Shown here in pieces: positions 8,305 to 16,735 of a stretch of 64,000 nt of DNA. Both the position numbers and the translations under genes were made by a program. The notes below the pieces were generated by a model. The model was not told the origin of the DNA. It saw only the letters and a list, made by a program, of their open reading frames with translations, and searched no databases. Source of the DNA: Acidisoma cellulosilyticum (GTDB taxonomy: Bacteria > Pseudomonadota > Alphaproteobacteria > Acetobacterales > Acetobacteraceae); the NCBI RefSeq assembly GCF_020621385.1, contig NZ_JAESVA010000008.1, positions 1 through 64,000 of the forward strand. The letters run 5' to 3'. Positions within the stretch are counted from its first letter, which is position 1. Every line of letters starts with the position of its first letter.

Positions 8305-9033
8305 CTAGCCAAGATACTTGTTGATGATATCAAAACCCTGACGCCTGATGTCGTCGGGGGTCATCTCCTCGACAATCTCACCATGGGTCATGATGTAAAG
8401 CCGATCGCAGACCTGCGTCGCTATATCAACGCGCTGCTCTACCAGCAGCAGCGAAGCGCCCCTGCGGCGAAGCTCAAGCAAAGCCTTGACGACGATGCCG
8501 ACAGCGACGGGCGACAATGCGATCGACGGCTCATCGAGCAACAGAATCTCCGGGTCGCTCATCAACATGCGCCCGATGGCGACCATCTGCTGCTCGCCGC
8601 CGCTGAGAAAGGATGATCGCCGTTGACGGTAGTTCAGCAGAACCGGAAACAGCTCATAGACGGAGGCGAGCAAAGCCGCCACGCGCGCCTTCTCATGTCG
8701 CAGATGAAAGGCGCCGAGGACGAGATTATCTTCCACCGTCAACTCGGTGAACAGGCGCCGCCCTTCCGGGGCGATGGCGGCATAGCCGCTGGCGACGCGA
8801 TGCGGCGGAAAATCCGAGACATCGGTATCGCCGATGCGGATGCTGCCACGGCGGTTCTTGATCAGGCTCATGATGGCCCGCAGCACCGTGGTCTTGCCCG
8901 CGCCATTGGGGCCGAGCAGCGCCACCGCTTCCCCCTTGCCGACACGCAAGGCCACGTCGCGAATGACGTCGAAGCGGCCGTAACCGGCCGAGAGCGCGGA
9001 AATCTCAAGAGCTGGATTGGATAAGGGGCTCAT
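8305..9033 (-). CDS. livF: Branched-chain amino acid-type ABC transporter ATP-binding protein (LivF type)
   Basis: A 242-residue ATPase with Walker A GPNGAGKT (residues 41-48), signature LSGGEQQ (143-149) and Walker B ILLLDE (163-168). The IAPEGRRLFTELTVEDNL segment is typical of LivF, the second ATPase of the HAAT importers. Its ATG overlaps the stop of the upstream LivM-LivG gene (ATGA), so the two are translated together. It powers uptake of an amino-acid-like or small acid ligand; many HAAT systems in catabolic clusters carry aromatic or carboxylic acids, so the name does not fix the ligand. Confidence 0.9.
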   Translation of the reverse strand: MSPLSNPALEISALSAGYGRFDVIRDVALRVGKGEAVALLGPNGAGKTTVLRAIMSLIKNRRGSIRIGDTDVSDFPPHRVASGYAAIAPEGRRLFTELTVEDNLVLGAFHLRHEKARVAALLASVYELFPVLLNYRQRRSSFLSGGEQQMVAIGRMLMSDPEILLLDEPSIALSPVAVGIVVKALLELRRRGASLLLVEQRVDIATQVCDRLYIMTHGEIVEEMTPDDIRRQGFDIINKYLG

Positions 9034-10820
9034 TCGCCGAGATACACCTGCCGGACGATGGGATGGGCACGGACCTCATCGGCGGTCGCCGTCAGCACCA
9101 CCTCGCCCGCATTCAGCACTGTGACCCGATCGCAAAGCGGCAGCAAAAACCGCGTCTGATGTTCGATAATGATCATGGTGACGCCCTGGGCTTTGAGCTG
9201 GCTAAGGATTCTAGCGAGATGATCGACCTCGCCGCTCGACAATCCCGTCGCCGGCTCATCCAGAATGATGATGTCCGGCGCTGCGACACAGACGGACGCC
9301 AACTGCGTCAGCTGTTCCACGCCGTGCGGAACATCGCCGATCCGGCGCTCGGTCCAATTGGTGGCCCCCACCGATTGCAGCGCTGCCACAGCCTGTGTGG
9401 TCATCCAGCCGAGGTCACGCTGCCCTGACGGCAGCAGCGGCCAGATGGCGGCCCTGCGCACGATGCCCGGAATCTTGGTGTAGAGACCGACCGAGACATT
9501 CTGGCTCGTGGTCAACTCCCGCACCAGTTGCGCGGCCTGGAATGTGCGGCGCAGACCCAGCCTTGCGCGGCCACTGGGCGATACACCGTTGACCTGCTGA
9601 CCTTTGACGAAGATCGCCCCCGCGACCGGCCGCAAACGACCCGCGATGACATTCGCCAATGTGCTTTTGCCGGAACCGTTCGGCCCGATGAGACCGTGGA
9701 TATGGCCCCGCCGCACGACGACATTGACATCCCGCAGCACTTTCGGCCCGACGGCATAGCTGAATTCGATGCCCCGGCATTCGACGGCAATGTCGCCACC
9801 CGCCATGTCCGTCGCGCGCGTCGGTGGCACGGCAGATGGCGCGACAGCACCGGCGTCTTCGGAAATGACCGGCGATTGAACCGTCTTGCCGAATTGCCGC
9901 CGGATCAGGCCGACGACACCTTCCGGGAAGACCGTGATCGCGAGGATGGACAAGGCCCCATACAGCACTTCCTCCAACCAGGGATTGATGTCGACGACAG
10001 CGGGAAACATCGAAACGAAGGCAGCGCCGACCAGCGGACCGAGCGTGGTATTGATACCGCCGACCAGCACCATGACCAGGACATTGAGGGATACCGACCA
10101 ATCGAACTGTCCGGGAGAAACAACACCGAGGAAGGAGAACAGCCAGCCGGCCGTTCCCGCCATGGCCGCCGACAGCCCGAAGATGCCGATTTTGATGGCC
10201 GAGGTTCGAACGCCCGCCGCTTCCGCGAAAGGTTCCGCGTCGCGGATGGACAGCAGCACAGGGTAAAGCGGCGAGCGGCGGATATTCCAGACCAGAGCGG
10301 CCGCGGCCAAAAGGGCCAGCAATATGCACCAGGCAACCGGCGCACCCAGCCAGGCAAGGCCGGTCGGAAAGTCGGGAAAGGCCGGCCCCAAAAGCCCCTG
10401 GGTCCCGCCGGTGATCTGCATATCCGTCGCCATCACCGTCAGCACCAAGGTAAAGATGAAGGTGGTGATCGCGAAATACAGGCCGCTGACCCGCAGCGAC
10501 ATCGCACCGATGATGACGCCACACAGGCCGCTCACCACGATCACGACCGGCAGCAACAGAAAGGGGCTGACATTGAGATCGGCCACCGCGATGGCGGTGA
10601 CATAGGAGCCGATGCCGAAGAATCCGCCTTGGCCAAGCGAATAGAGGCCGAGCATGCCGGCCACGAGGTCAAGACTGATCGCCAGGATACCGAATACCCC
10701 TGCCACCAGAACGAGGCTTTGAATGCTCAGGCTGGCATTGGCCGCAAGCCAGGTCGCCATGACATAGACGACGAGAAGGACGACGGTCAGAAGCCGCCGA
10801 TTGAAGGGTGACTTGGTCAT
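9030..10820 (-). CDS. Fused LivM permease - LivG ATP-binding protein
   Basis: A 596-residue fusion. Residues 1-310 are a LivM-like permease with many membrane helices and the EAA-like loop around SIRDAEPFAEAAGVR. A short linker (about 315-345) leads into a LivG-type ATPase with Walker A GPNGSGKS at 379-386 and Walker B IIILDEP followed by ATGLSSGEVDHL. The ABC signature position reads VPHGVEQL, similar to the LPYG/LPHG variants of LivG, not LSGGQ. Such fusions occur in alphaproteobacterial HAAT operons. It lies between livH and livF in one operon. Confidence 0.9.
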   Translation of the reverse strand: MTKSPFNRRLLTVVLLVVYVMATWLAANASLSIQSLVLVAGVFGILAISLDLVAGMLGLYSLGQGGFFGIGSYVTAIAVADLNVSPFLLLPVVIVVSGLCGVIIGAMSLRVSGLYFAITTFIFTLVLTVMATDMQITGGTQGLLGPAFPDFPTGLAWLGAPVAWCILLALLAAAALVWNIRRSPLYPVLLSIRDAEPFAEAAGVRTSAIKIGIFGLSAAMAGTAGWLFSFLGVVSPGQFDWSVSLNVLVMVLVGGINTTLGPLVGAAFVSMFPAVVDINPWLEEVLYGALSILAITVFPEGVVGLIRRQFGKTVQSPVISEDAGAVAPSAVPPTRATDMAGGDIAVECRGIEFSYAVGPKVLRDVNVVVRRGHIHGLIGPNGSGKSTLANVIAGRLRPVAGAIFVKGQQVNGVSPSGRARLGLRRTFQAAQLVRELTTSQNVSVGLYTKIPGIVRRAAIWPLLPSGQRDLGWMTTQAVAALQSVGATNWTERRIGDVPHGVEQLTQLASVCVAAPDIIILDEPATGLSSGEVDHLARILSQLKAQGVTMIIIEHQTRFLLPLCDRVTVLNAGEVVLTATADEVRAHPIVRQVYLGE

Positions 10821-10829
10821 CGCCTGGTC

Positions 10830-11723
10830 CTACCGCGCCCGCCGCATCAGCCGGGGGAATGAAAAACCTCCAGAACTGAACAGCCCGCGTGGCGTGACGA
10901 TGAGAATGATGACGAGAACAAGGAAGGGAAACCAGTCCGAAGCCTGAGAATCGATCAGCGCATTGGCACCATTCGCCAGCACGCCCAGCAGCAAACCGCC
11001 GAACATCGCGGATAGGGGCTTTTCGGTGCCCCCGCCGATCATCATGGCGATGAAACCGGAAATGCCATAGGTGCTGCCGAGATAGGGATTTGCGAAGGTG
11101 CTCGGCCCGATCAGAATACCGGCGACGCCCGCGAATAGACCGGAGATCGCGAAGGCCGCGATGGCAACGACCGTGGTATTGCCGCCGATGGCTGACGCCA
11201 TATCCGGATCGGTCGCGACGGCGACACCGAGCTTACCGTAAAGCGTGCGCTTGCGAACAAGCTCGAAGGCCGCGGCAAAAACGATAGCGACGGCAATCGC
11301 CAGCACTTGCTGACCTGTCAGCACGGCATTCGCGATGTGAATGCTGTACCCGTTCAGGATGGCCGGGAAAGGCCGCGATGTCGGCCCCCACAGATAGGCG
11401 GCCGCATTCTCCAGCATCACCGCGAAGCCGAGTGTGCTGACAAGCCAGCCAAAGCTGAAGCGGTTGAAAGCCAGGATCGGCTTCACCGCGATGACATAAG
11501 ACAGCACCGCGACGATGCAGGAACTGAGCAATCCCAAAATAACGGCGATCCAGGGCGAGTAGCCGGCTGATGAAATTGTCGCCGTGATCATGATGGCCAC
11601 CATCATGATCTGTCCCTGGGCAAAATTGATGACGCGGGTGACATAAAAGGAGATCGCCAAGGCCATCCCGATGAGGCCGTAGACCGAGCCGATCGCAAGA
11701 CCACTCAGGATGAATTGCAGCAA
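10830..11723 (-). CDS. livH: Branched-chain amino acid-type ABC transporter permease (LivH type)
   Basis: A 297-residue membrane protein beginning MLQFILSGLAIGSVYGLIGM, with the VINFAQGQIMM segment and GGGTEKPLSAMFGGL loop characteristic of LivH permeases. Eight or so membrane segments are visible. It is the first gene of the leftward operon livH - livMG - livF, 9 bp before the fused gene. The 267-bp upstream region, shared with the divergent binding-protein gene, carries the T-N11-A motif pair at 11835-11854. Confidence 0.9.
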   Translation of the reverse strand: MLQFILSGLAIGSVYGLIGMALAISFYVTRVINFAQGQIMMVAIMITATISSAGYSPWIAVILGLLSSCIVAVLSYVIAVKPILAFNRFSFGWLVSTLGFAVMLENAAAYLWGPTSRPFPAILNGYSIHIANAVLTGQQVLAIAVAIVFAAAFELVRKRTLYGKLGVAVATDPDMASAIGGNTTVVAIAAFAISGLFAGVAGILIGPSTFANPYLGSTYGISGFIAMMIGGGTEKPLSAMFGGLLLGVLANGANALIDSQASDWFPFLVLVIILIVTPRGLFSSGGFSFPRLMRRAR

Positions 11724-11834
11724 CGCTGGCCCGCTCCCTTTTTTTATCGTTATGAGCGGCTTCGGGCCGCTTCAGCCGTTTGAAACAGTCAATTGAATCA
11801 AGCCTAACCGGAATCTCCGGCCGCGTCAGATCTC

Positions 11835-11854
11835 ATAGCGACTATAACTGTTAT
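11835..11854. promoter_or_regulatory. Two overlapping variants of the T-N11-A motif
   Basis: ATAGCGACTATA (11835-11846) and TATAACTGTTAT (11843-11854, reverse complement ATAACAGTTATA) each match the core ATAGCAGCTATA at 10 of 12 positions. They lie in the divergent region between livH and the LivK-type gene, about 110 bp from livH and about 170 bp from the binding-protein start. Confidence 0.4.
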
Positions 11855-12026
11855 TATGCCGATAGGAATTTGTGCGCATCTGTCTCTCTTATCGTTCGAC
11901 CGCGCGCATGATATTGGCAATAGGCCTAGCAGTAATCCGCGCGAGACGCGGAACGACAACAACAACGATAACAATAAGGCGTGATCGTCCATGACGAGCC
12001 GCCCAACAACCGGGAGCGAGAATCCA

Positions 12027-13193
12027 GTGAGAGCTATTATCGCCAGCACTATCTTCGCCGCAACGGCGATACTTGGCTGTCCTGTGAGCTATGCGGCCGC
12101 GACCGACAAGCCGATCCTCGTCGGGCTGATCGCGGGCACGACCGGTGCCTACGGCACAACGGGCGTGGCCACCGTCCAAGGCGCGCAACTCGCGGTCGAC
12201 AAGATCAACGCCGCCGGCGGCGTGCTCGGCCGCCCGCTGAAGCTGGAATGGTATAACGACAATGCCTCGGCTACCTTGTCAGGACAGCTTTTTGCGAAGC
12301 TCGTCAGCAATGGCGCCGTCGCGATTGCAGGGTCGCCGGATACCGGCCCCGTCACGGCTCAGCTTGCCACGCGCTACAAGATTCCCACCATCGGCGTCGT
12401 GGATGATGGCGGTCTCACCGTCAATCCGCATGGGCCGGACAGCCCGCCCAACCCCTGGGTATTCGATTTCGGCCTCAACACCTTTGCCTGGGGCGCCAAG
12501 ATTGCCGAACATGCCTTGAAGAATTGTCCGCAAGGACTGGCCGTTCTTCACGACCCGAGCACTTATGGCGAGGGCGGCAATTACGGCATCCAACTCGTCT
12601 ATCGCAAGGCCAATCAGAAGGTAAAGATCGACGAGACCATTACGGAAAACTGGTCGACGGGCGCGACAACAGGCCTGATGCCGCAGATCAGCGCCATCAA
12701 GGCGGCCGGCGTCACCTGCGCCGATGTCTGGTTGACACCGCAGGACCAGGCCGCCTTCGCGCAGGATACGCATTCGCTCGGTTTCGCCGTCACCACCTAT
12801 GGCAATGACGAAACCAATGCCGATGATACCTATGCCAAGCTTGCCGGTAGCAATGCAGATGGGACGATCAGCGCAGTGCTGACATCCGGTCTGCATCCCA
12901 GCCCCGCGATGCTGGCCTTCCGGGACAGCTACAAGACCAAATTCAACACGGAATCGACGCCCTTCGCCGAGACGAGCTATGACAGCATCCTTATGCTCGC
13001 CCAGGTCATCACCAAAGCCAATTCCACAAAGCCCGTCGATCTGCAGAAGGAGTTCAACAATACGAAGAACTTCGACGGCATCACCGGCAGCCTGAGCTTC
13101 AGCCCCGAGAATCACATCACCATCACGCCGGAGCAGCTGACCCTGGTGAAATATGATGCGGCGTCAAAGCAGTGGGTTGAACTGAAGGACTGA
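12027..13193 (+). CDS. Branched-chain amino acid-type ABC transporter substrate-binding protein (LivK type)
   Basis: A periplasmic binding protein of 388 residues (400 if the ATG at 11991 is used). From the GTG at 12027 it begins MRAIIASTIFAATAILG, a compact Sec signal peptide ending near SYAA; the upstream ATG would add a polar tail before the signal, and GGGAG precedes the GTG. The mature part starts KPILVGLIAGTTGAYGTTG and includes the Peripla_BP_6 pattern AVDKINAAGGVLGRPL. It is divergent from livH and is the only LivK-like gene here, so it should serve that permease. The ligand is unknown. Confidence 0.85.
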   Translation: MRAIIASTIFAATAILGCPVSYAAATDKPILVGLIAGTTGAYGTTGVATVQGAQLAVDKINAAGGVLGRPLKLEWYNDNASATLSGQLFAKLVSNGAVAIAGSPDTGPVTAQLATRYKIPTIGVVDDGGLTVNPHGPDSPPNPWVFDFGLNTFAWGAKIAEHALKNCPQGLAVLHDPSTYGEGGNYGIQLVYRKANQKVKIDETITENWSTGATTGLMPQISAIKAAGVTCADVWLTPQDQAAFAQDTHSLGFAVTTYGNDETNADDTYAKLAGSNADGTISAVLTSGLHPSPAMLAFRDSYKTKFNTESTPFAETSYDSILMLAQVITKANSTKPVDLQKEFNNTKNFDGITGSLSFSPENHITITPEQLTLVKYDAASKQWVELKD

Positions 13194-13221
13194 TCAACCC
13201 ACACCGCCGGCGAATAATATC

Positions 13222-13255
13222 CTGGGCTGTGGCGCGTCAGATCGCCACGGCCCAG
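13222..13255 (+). terminator. Intrinsic terminator between convergent genes
   Basis: CTGGGCTGTGGCG and CGCCACGGCCCAG pair over 13 positions with one G-T pair around an 8-nt loop, followed by TTTT. It lies just after the LivK-type gene and overlaps the last codons of the converging hydrolase gene. Confidence 0.6.
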
Positions 13256-14112
13256 TTTTCCGGTACCAAGCGGTAGCTGCCATTGCTTTTCACGACATGC
13301 GCGAAGGCCGGCAGATGCAGATGCATGCCGGCCACCAAAAGCCTCTCCGTCGCGACCGTCTCAAAGATACGGCGCCGATTTTCGGCAGCCAGCGCTTCAT
13401 TGATATCGAACTCGCTGGTAACGCCGGGGTGGGGAATCTGGATCTCCGGCACATGCACGGTATCGCCCCAGATCACCAGGGTTTCACCGGCCGAGTCCAG
13501 CCGGTAGCCGCTATGCCCCGGCGTATGACCCGGCAAGGGCAGCTGCGTGATACCGGACAACACCTCCCCGCCATCGATCAGCCGAATGTGGTCGCGATAG
13601 GTGGTGAGCAGCGCCTGCGCGGCGTCGAGATAAGGGGTCGCCGCCGGCACGCGCCCGTCCCGCAGCGCAGGGTCGGACCAGAAGGCGACGTCATCCTTGT
13701 GAATGACAAGCTCGGCGCGCGGAAACATCGCCTTGCCGTCAGGGTCCAGCAGCCCATTGGAATGGTCGGGATGGATATGGGAAAGCAAAACGGTATCGAA
13801 ATCCTCCGGCGCAAAACCGGCGGCCTTCAGATTCTCGGGCAGCAATCCCATGGAATAGATCGTGCTGCTGCCGCCCCCGGCATCGACCAATATGGTGCGC
13901 CCGGCGGTTTCGATGACGAAGGCATTGACGGTCAGGCGCGGCGGTTTTGTCCAAAATGCACCGCGCATGCAGGCATGCATCTCCTCCTGCTCCACGCCGC
14001 GCAGAATCTCGAAGGGAATGTCGAGGAAGCCGTCATTGATCACGGTGACCATCGCATCGCCGATCGGATGTCTGTAAATCCCCGGCACCTGCTTCGCTGT
14101 CTTATCCGCCAT
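13237..14112 (-). CDS. Metallo-beta-lactamase-fold hydrolase
   Basis: A 291-residue hydrolase with the zinc motif HIHPDH at residues 112-117, a PGHTPGHSG metal His segment, the bridging Asp in IWGDTVH and a C-terminal HLHLPAFAHV segment. It differs in sequence from the metallo-hydrolase at 1705-2514 and resembles the quorum-quenching lactonase / AttM-like branch. It is the last gene of the leftward ribose-type importer operon with two SMP-30-like proteins. Since SMP-30 proteins are often lactonases, this may be another sugar-lactone or ester hydrolase; this is inference. Confidence 0.82.
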   Translation of the reverse strand: MADKTAKQVPGIYRHPIGDAMVTVINDGFLDIPFEILRGVEQEEMHACMRGAFWTKPPRLTVNAFVIETAGRTILVDAGGGSSTIYSMGLLPENLKAAGFAPEDFDTVLLSHIHPDHSNGLLDPDGKAMFPRAELVIHKDDVAFWSDPALRDGRVPAATPYLDAAQALLTTYRDHIRLIDGGEVLSGITQLPLPGHTPGHSGYRLDSAGETLVIWGDTVHVPEIQIPHPGVTSEFDINEALAAENRRRIFETVATERLLVAGMHLHLPAFAHVVKSNGSYRLVPENWAVAI

Positions 14113-14138
14113 GGTTTCCCCCCGTCTTTTGTTTCATT

Positions 14139-15635
14139 CTAATGCACGGCCGCATACATGATGCGCTCTTCCGTCGCCTCACTCACGTCCAACTCTTCCA
14201 CCACGCGGCCTTGCCTTGCAACCAGGATGCGGTCCGACAGGGCCATGATTTCCGGCAGGTAGGAGGAGATCACCACGACCGCAATGCCACGATCCGCAAT
14301 CTCGTTGATGAAGCGATGGATTTCGGCAATGGCCCCGACATCGACGCCGCGCGTCGGCTCGTCAAAAATCAGGATGCGCGGTTCCTGCACTGCCGCCTTG
14401 GCAATGACGACCTTCTGTTGATTGCCGCCCGACAATTCGATGATCTTGGCATTGGCGTCGATCGCCCGCACGCCCAGTTTGCTTGTCCACTCGGCCGCCA
14501 AAGCCCGCGCCTGGGTCATGGACACGATAGACAGTGGATTGAAGCCGCGCGCCAGACGGCCCAGATAGATATTCTCGGCGATCGACATGGTCTCGAAGAA
14601 GCCCTCGATCTTGCGATCCTCGGTGATATAGACGATGCCGTCCAGGATCGCGGCGCGCGGTGCCTCGTAACGCACAGGCCGCCCGTCAAGCTCGATAGAG
14701 CCGCCGTGGAAATAGTCGCGTTTCAGCACGCCGCTCACGATCTTCATCGTCTCGGTGCGGCCGGCGCCGACCAGCCCGAAAAAGCCGGTGATCTGACCAC
14801 TATAGACCGAGAACGAAGTATTGCGGACGATGCTGCCCATCGAGAGGTTCTGCACGCTCAGAATCCGCTCGCCGTAGGGGCGCCGGGCGCGCGGTTTGTC
14901 CTTGTCATACAACTCATGCGAGAGCGTGCGGCCGACCATGCCTTGCACGATGCGCTCCCGGTCGAAATCGCTCGTTCTGCCGGTCACCACCAACTCGCCG
15001 TCACGCAAGATGGTGATGCGGTCGGACAAAAGCAGAACTTCTTCCAGGGCGTGCGTGATGAAGATGATGGAGACGCCGCTCTCCTTCAGACGCCTGACGA
15101 GATTGAAGAAATGAAACTTTTCCTCCGGGGTCAGCGTCGCCGTCGGCTCATCGAAAATGATCAGCCGCGCCTCATGATGAACGGCCCGCGCGATCTCGAC
15201 CATCTGCTTCTTGGCGGCACCGAGGGAGGAGACCAGCGCCATAGGGTCGACATGGAAGTTGAGCGACAGCAGAAAGCGCTGTGCCTGGATGTAAAGCCCC
15301 CGCAACCGGTTGAACATCTTCTCCTCGCCGAGATAGATGTTCTGCGCGACCGTCATGGACGGCACCAGATTCGTCTCCTGGAATACCATCGCGATCCCTT
15401 GGCCCTTGGCCTCGGAAGGGGATGACAGGGTGACGGGCGCACCGTCCAGCAGCATCTCACCGGATGTGAGTTGATAGACCCCTGCCAGGATTTTCGTCAG
15501 CGTCGATTTGCCGGCCCCGTTCTCGCCGACCAGCGCATGGATTTCACCGCGCTCGACATCGAAGTCGATATTGCGGATCGCCGGCACGCCACGAAATGCC
15601 TTGGTGGCCTGGCGCAGTTCAAGAACCTTGGTCAT
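14139..15635 (-). CDS. Ribose/sugar-type ABC transporter ATP-binding protein (RbsA type)
   Basis: A 498-residue tandem ATPase. The first half has Walker A GENGAGKST and Walker B LIIFDEPTATLT; the second has the typical degenerate Walker A region GLVGAGRTE, signature LSGGNQQKV and Walker B ILIFDEPTRGVDVG. This double-domain layout is that of RbsA, XylG and AraG. The start at 15635 overlaps the stop of the upstream SMP-30-like gene by ATGA; an upstream frame extension has no support. It energises the permease-propeller fusion at 16732-18852 and the permease at 19915-20904. Confidence 0.9.
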   Translation of the reverse strand: MTKVLELRQATKAFRGVPAIRNIDFDVERGEIHALVGENGAGKSTLTKILAGVYQLTSGEMLLDGAPVTLSSPSEAKGQGIAMVFQETNLVPSMTVAQNIYLGEEKMFNRLRGLYIQAQRFLLSLNFHVDPMALVSSLGAAKKQMVEIARAVHHEARLIIFDEPTATLTPEEKFHFFNLVRRLKESGVSIIFITHALEEVLLLSDRITILRDGELVVTGRTSDFDRERIVQGMVGRTLSHELYDKDKPRARRPYGERILSVQNLSMGSIVRNTSFSVYSGQITGFFGLVGAGRTETMKIVSGVLKRDYFHGGSIELDGRPVRYEAPRAAILDGIVYITEDRKIEGFFETMSIAENIYLGRLARGFNPLSIVSMTQARALAAEWTSKLGVRAIDANAKIIELSGGNQQKVVIAKAAVQEPRILIFDEPTRGVDVGAIAEIHRFINEIADRGIAVVVISSYLPEIMALSDRILVARQGRVVEELDVSEATEERIMYAAVH

Positions 15636-16735
15636 GCCGCTTGCCTTGCCCGACCGATCGTGAGGCCGACCACCACGCCCGATCCTTTGGCGCCGATCAT
15701 CAATTGCCCGTCCCATTCCGCCAGCGACGTCACGCCATGAACGTGGCCGTCGGCGCGGCTGTGATAGCTCTCCACCGGCCGCATCCGGTCGTCACAGCGC
15801 AGCACAAGGCCATAGGACCAGGACGGCGACCAGGGTTTCAACTGATTGAGCTTTTTGCGCGCGCCGCCCTGGATGGGTTCCAGGAAGGTGACGCCGCTGG
15901 TCAGCGCCGGCGCGATCCACAGATCGGGATCGATGGTCTCGATCATCCGGCGGCGATACGCGTCCTCGCGAAGCACGAACTCGACCAGTTGGTTGCGGGG
16001 TGCGAACAGCGCCAGCCAGAAGCCACCCTCCGCCCGCCGCAACATGCGGCCCGGATAGGCCGGCAACTGTCCCAATAGGACAGTGGGCAGGCCGGCGCTG
16101 GTGGCAGGCAGGCACAACACCCGATGGCGCCATGCCTCGGCGACGAAAATATCGCCCTCGGCGCTCAGTGCGATCCCGCTGGGATAGGCGAGGCCAAACG
16201 CCAGCCGCACGGCCTTGCCCCCCGTCAGCGACAGGCGGAATACACTGCCGCTCGCGCCTTCGGTCATAAGGTCGCGCTTCCACGCGGCCGCGGGAAGACT
16301 GGCCGATCCGTTGGTGACGATAAGCGTGTCGGCATCGACAAAAGCGGCGCTGGTCGGACAGATCAATGCCTGCCCGGCGGCCTCGGTCACCCTCTGGCCG
16401 TCATGCCGGCCACCGATCAGCACCACGCCCTTGCCGTCCAACCCCACGGCCAGCGTACCATCCGCACTTGCGGCCAGACAACTGACCGGCGCCTCCAGGC
16501 TGCGCAGAATGCGCGCGGCCCCCGTATCGGACAAAGCCAGGATGTCGGACCCCTGGGAGCCGACCAGCCCGCCCGGTGTCGCGACAAGGTTGTCGATGCC
16601 GGCGAATTGCCCGATCACCCTCGCCTCATCCAGCCGCGTATTGGGCGTCAGCGGACCGTCCATGGCGGGGACCGCGCTGCCCGCCGTGTCGAAGCCGCGA
16701 AAGGAGGCATAGGCTCTACGGAATGCCCCGATCAT
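15632..16735 (-). CDS. SMP-30/strictosidine synthase-like beta-propeller protein
   Basis: A 367-residue protein without an evident signal peptide. It contains repeated propeller strands such as FGLAYPSGIALSAEGDIFVAEAW and the LPAYPGRMLRRAEGGFWLALF segment found in strictosidine synthase/SMP-30 families. Members bind a metal and hydrolyse lactones or fold as receptors. It shares the pattern PGYPANINRSSDGNYWAALLG-like with the C-terminal half of the neighbouring permease fusion, so the two propellers are probably paralogous. Start and stop overlap both neighbours (ATGA on each side), so it is made together with the transporter subunits. Substrate unknown. Confidence 0.75.
   Translation of the reverse strand: MIGAFRRAYASFRGFDTAGSAVPAMDGPLTPNTRLDEARVIGQFAGIDNLVATPGGLVGSQGSDILALSDTGAARILRSLEAPVSCLAASADGTLAVGLDGKGVVLIGGRHDGQRVTEAAGQALICPTSAAFVDADTLIVTNGSASLPAAAWKRDLMTEGASGSVFRLSLTGGKAVRLAFGLAYPSGIALSAEGDIFVAEAWRHRVLCLPATSAGLPTVLLGQLPAYPGRMLRRAEGGFWLALFAPRNQLVEFVLREDAYRRRMIETIDPDLWIAPALTSGVTFLEPIQGGARKKLNQLKPWSPSWSYGLVLRCDDRMRPVESYHSRADGHVHGVTSLAEWDGQLMIGAKGSGVVVGLTIGRARQAA

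Noticed and set aside
9528-10811. A 427-codon open frame on the plus strand
   Set aside because: It is antisense to the LivM-LivG fusion. The product is full of Asp, Arg, His and Gln with no hydrophobic core, which is typical of a shadow frame in GC-rich DNA.
12279-13115. A 278-codon open frame on the minus strand
   Set aside because: It is antisense to the LivK-type binding protein, whose signal peptide and fold are clear.
14142-15425. A 427-codon open frame on the plus strand
   Set aside because: It is antisense to the RbsA-type ATPase, which has all expected motifs. The composition is Arg/Asp/His-rich and there is no ribosome site.
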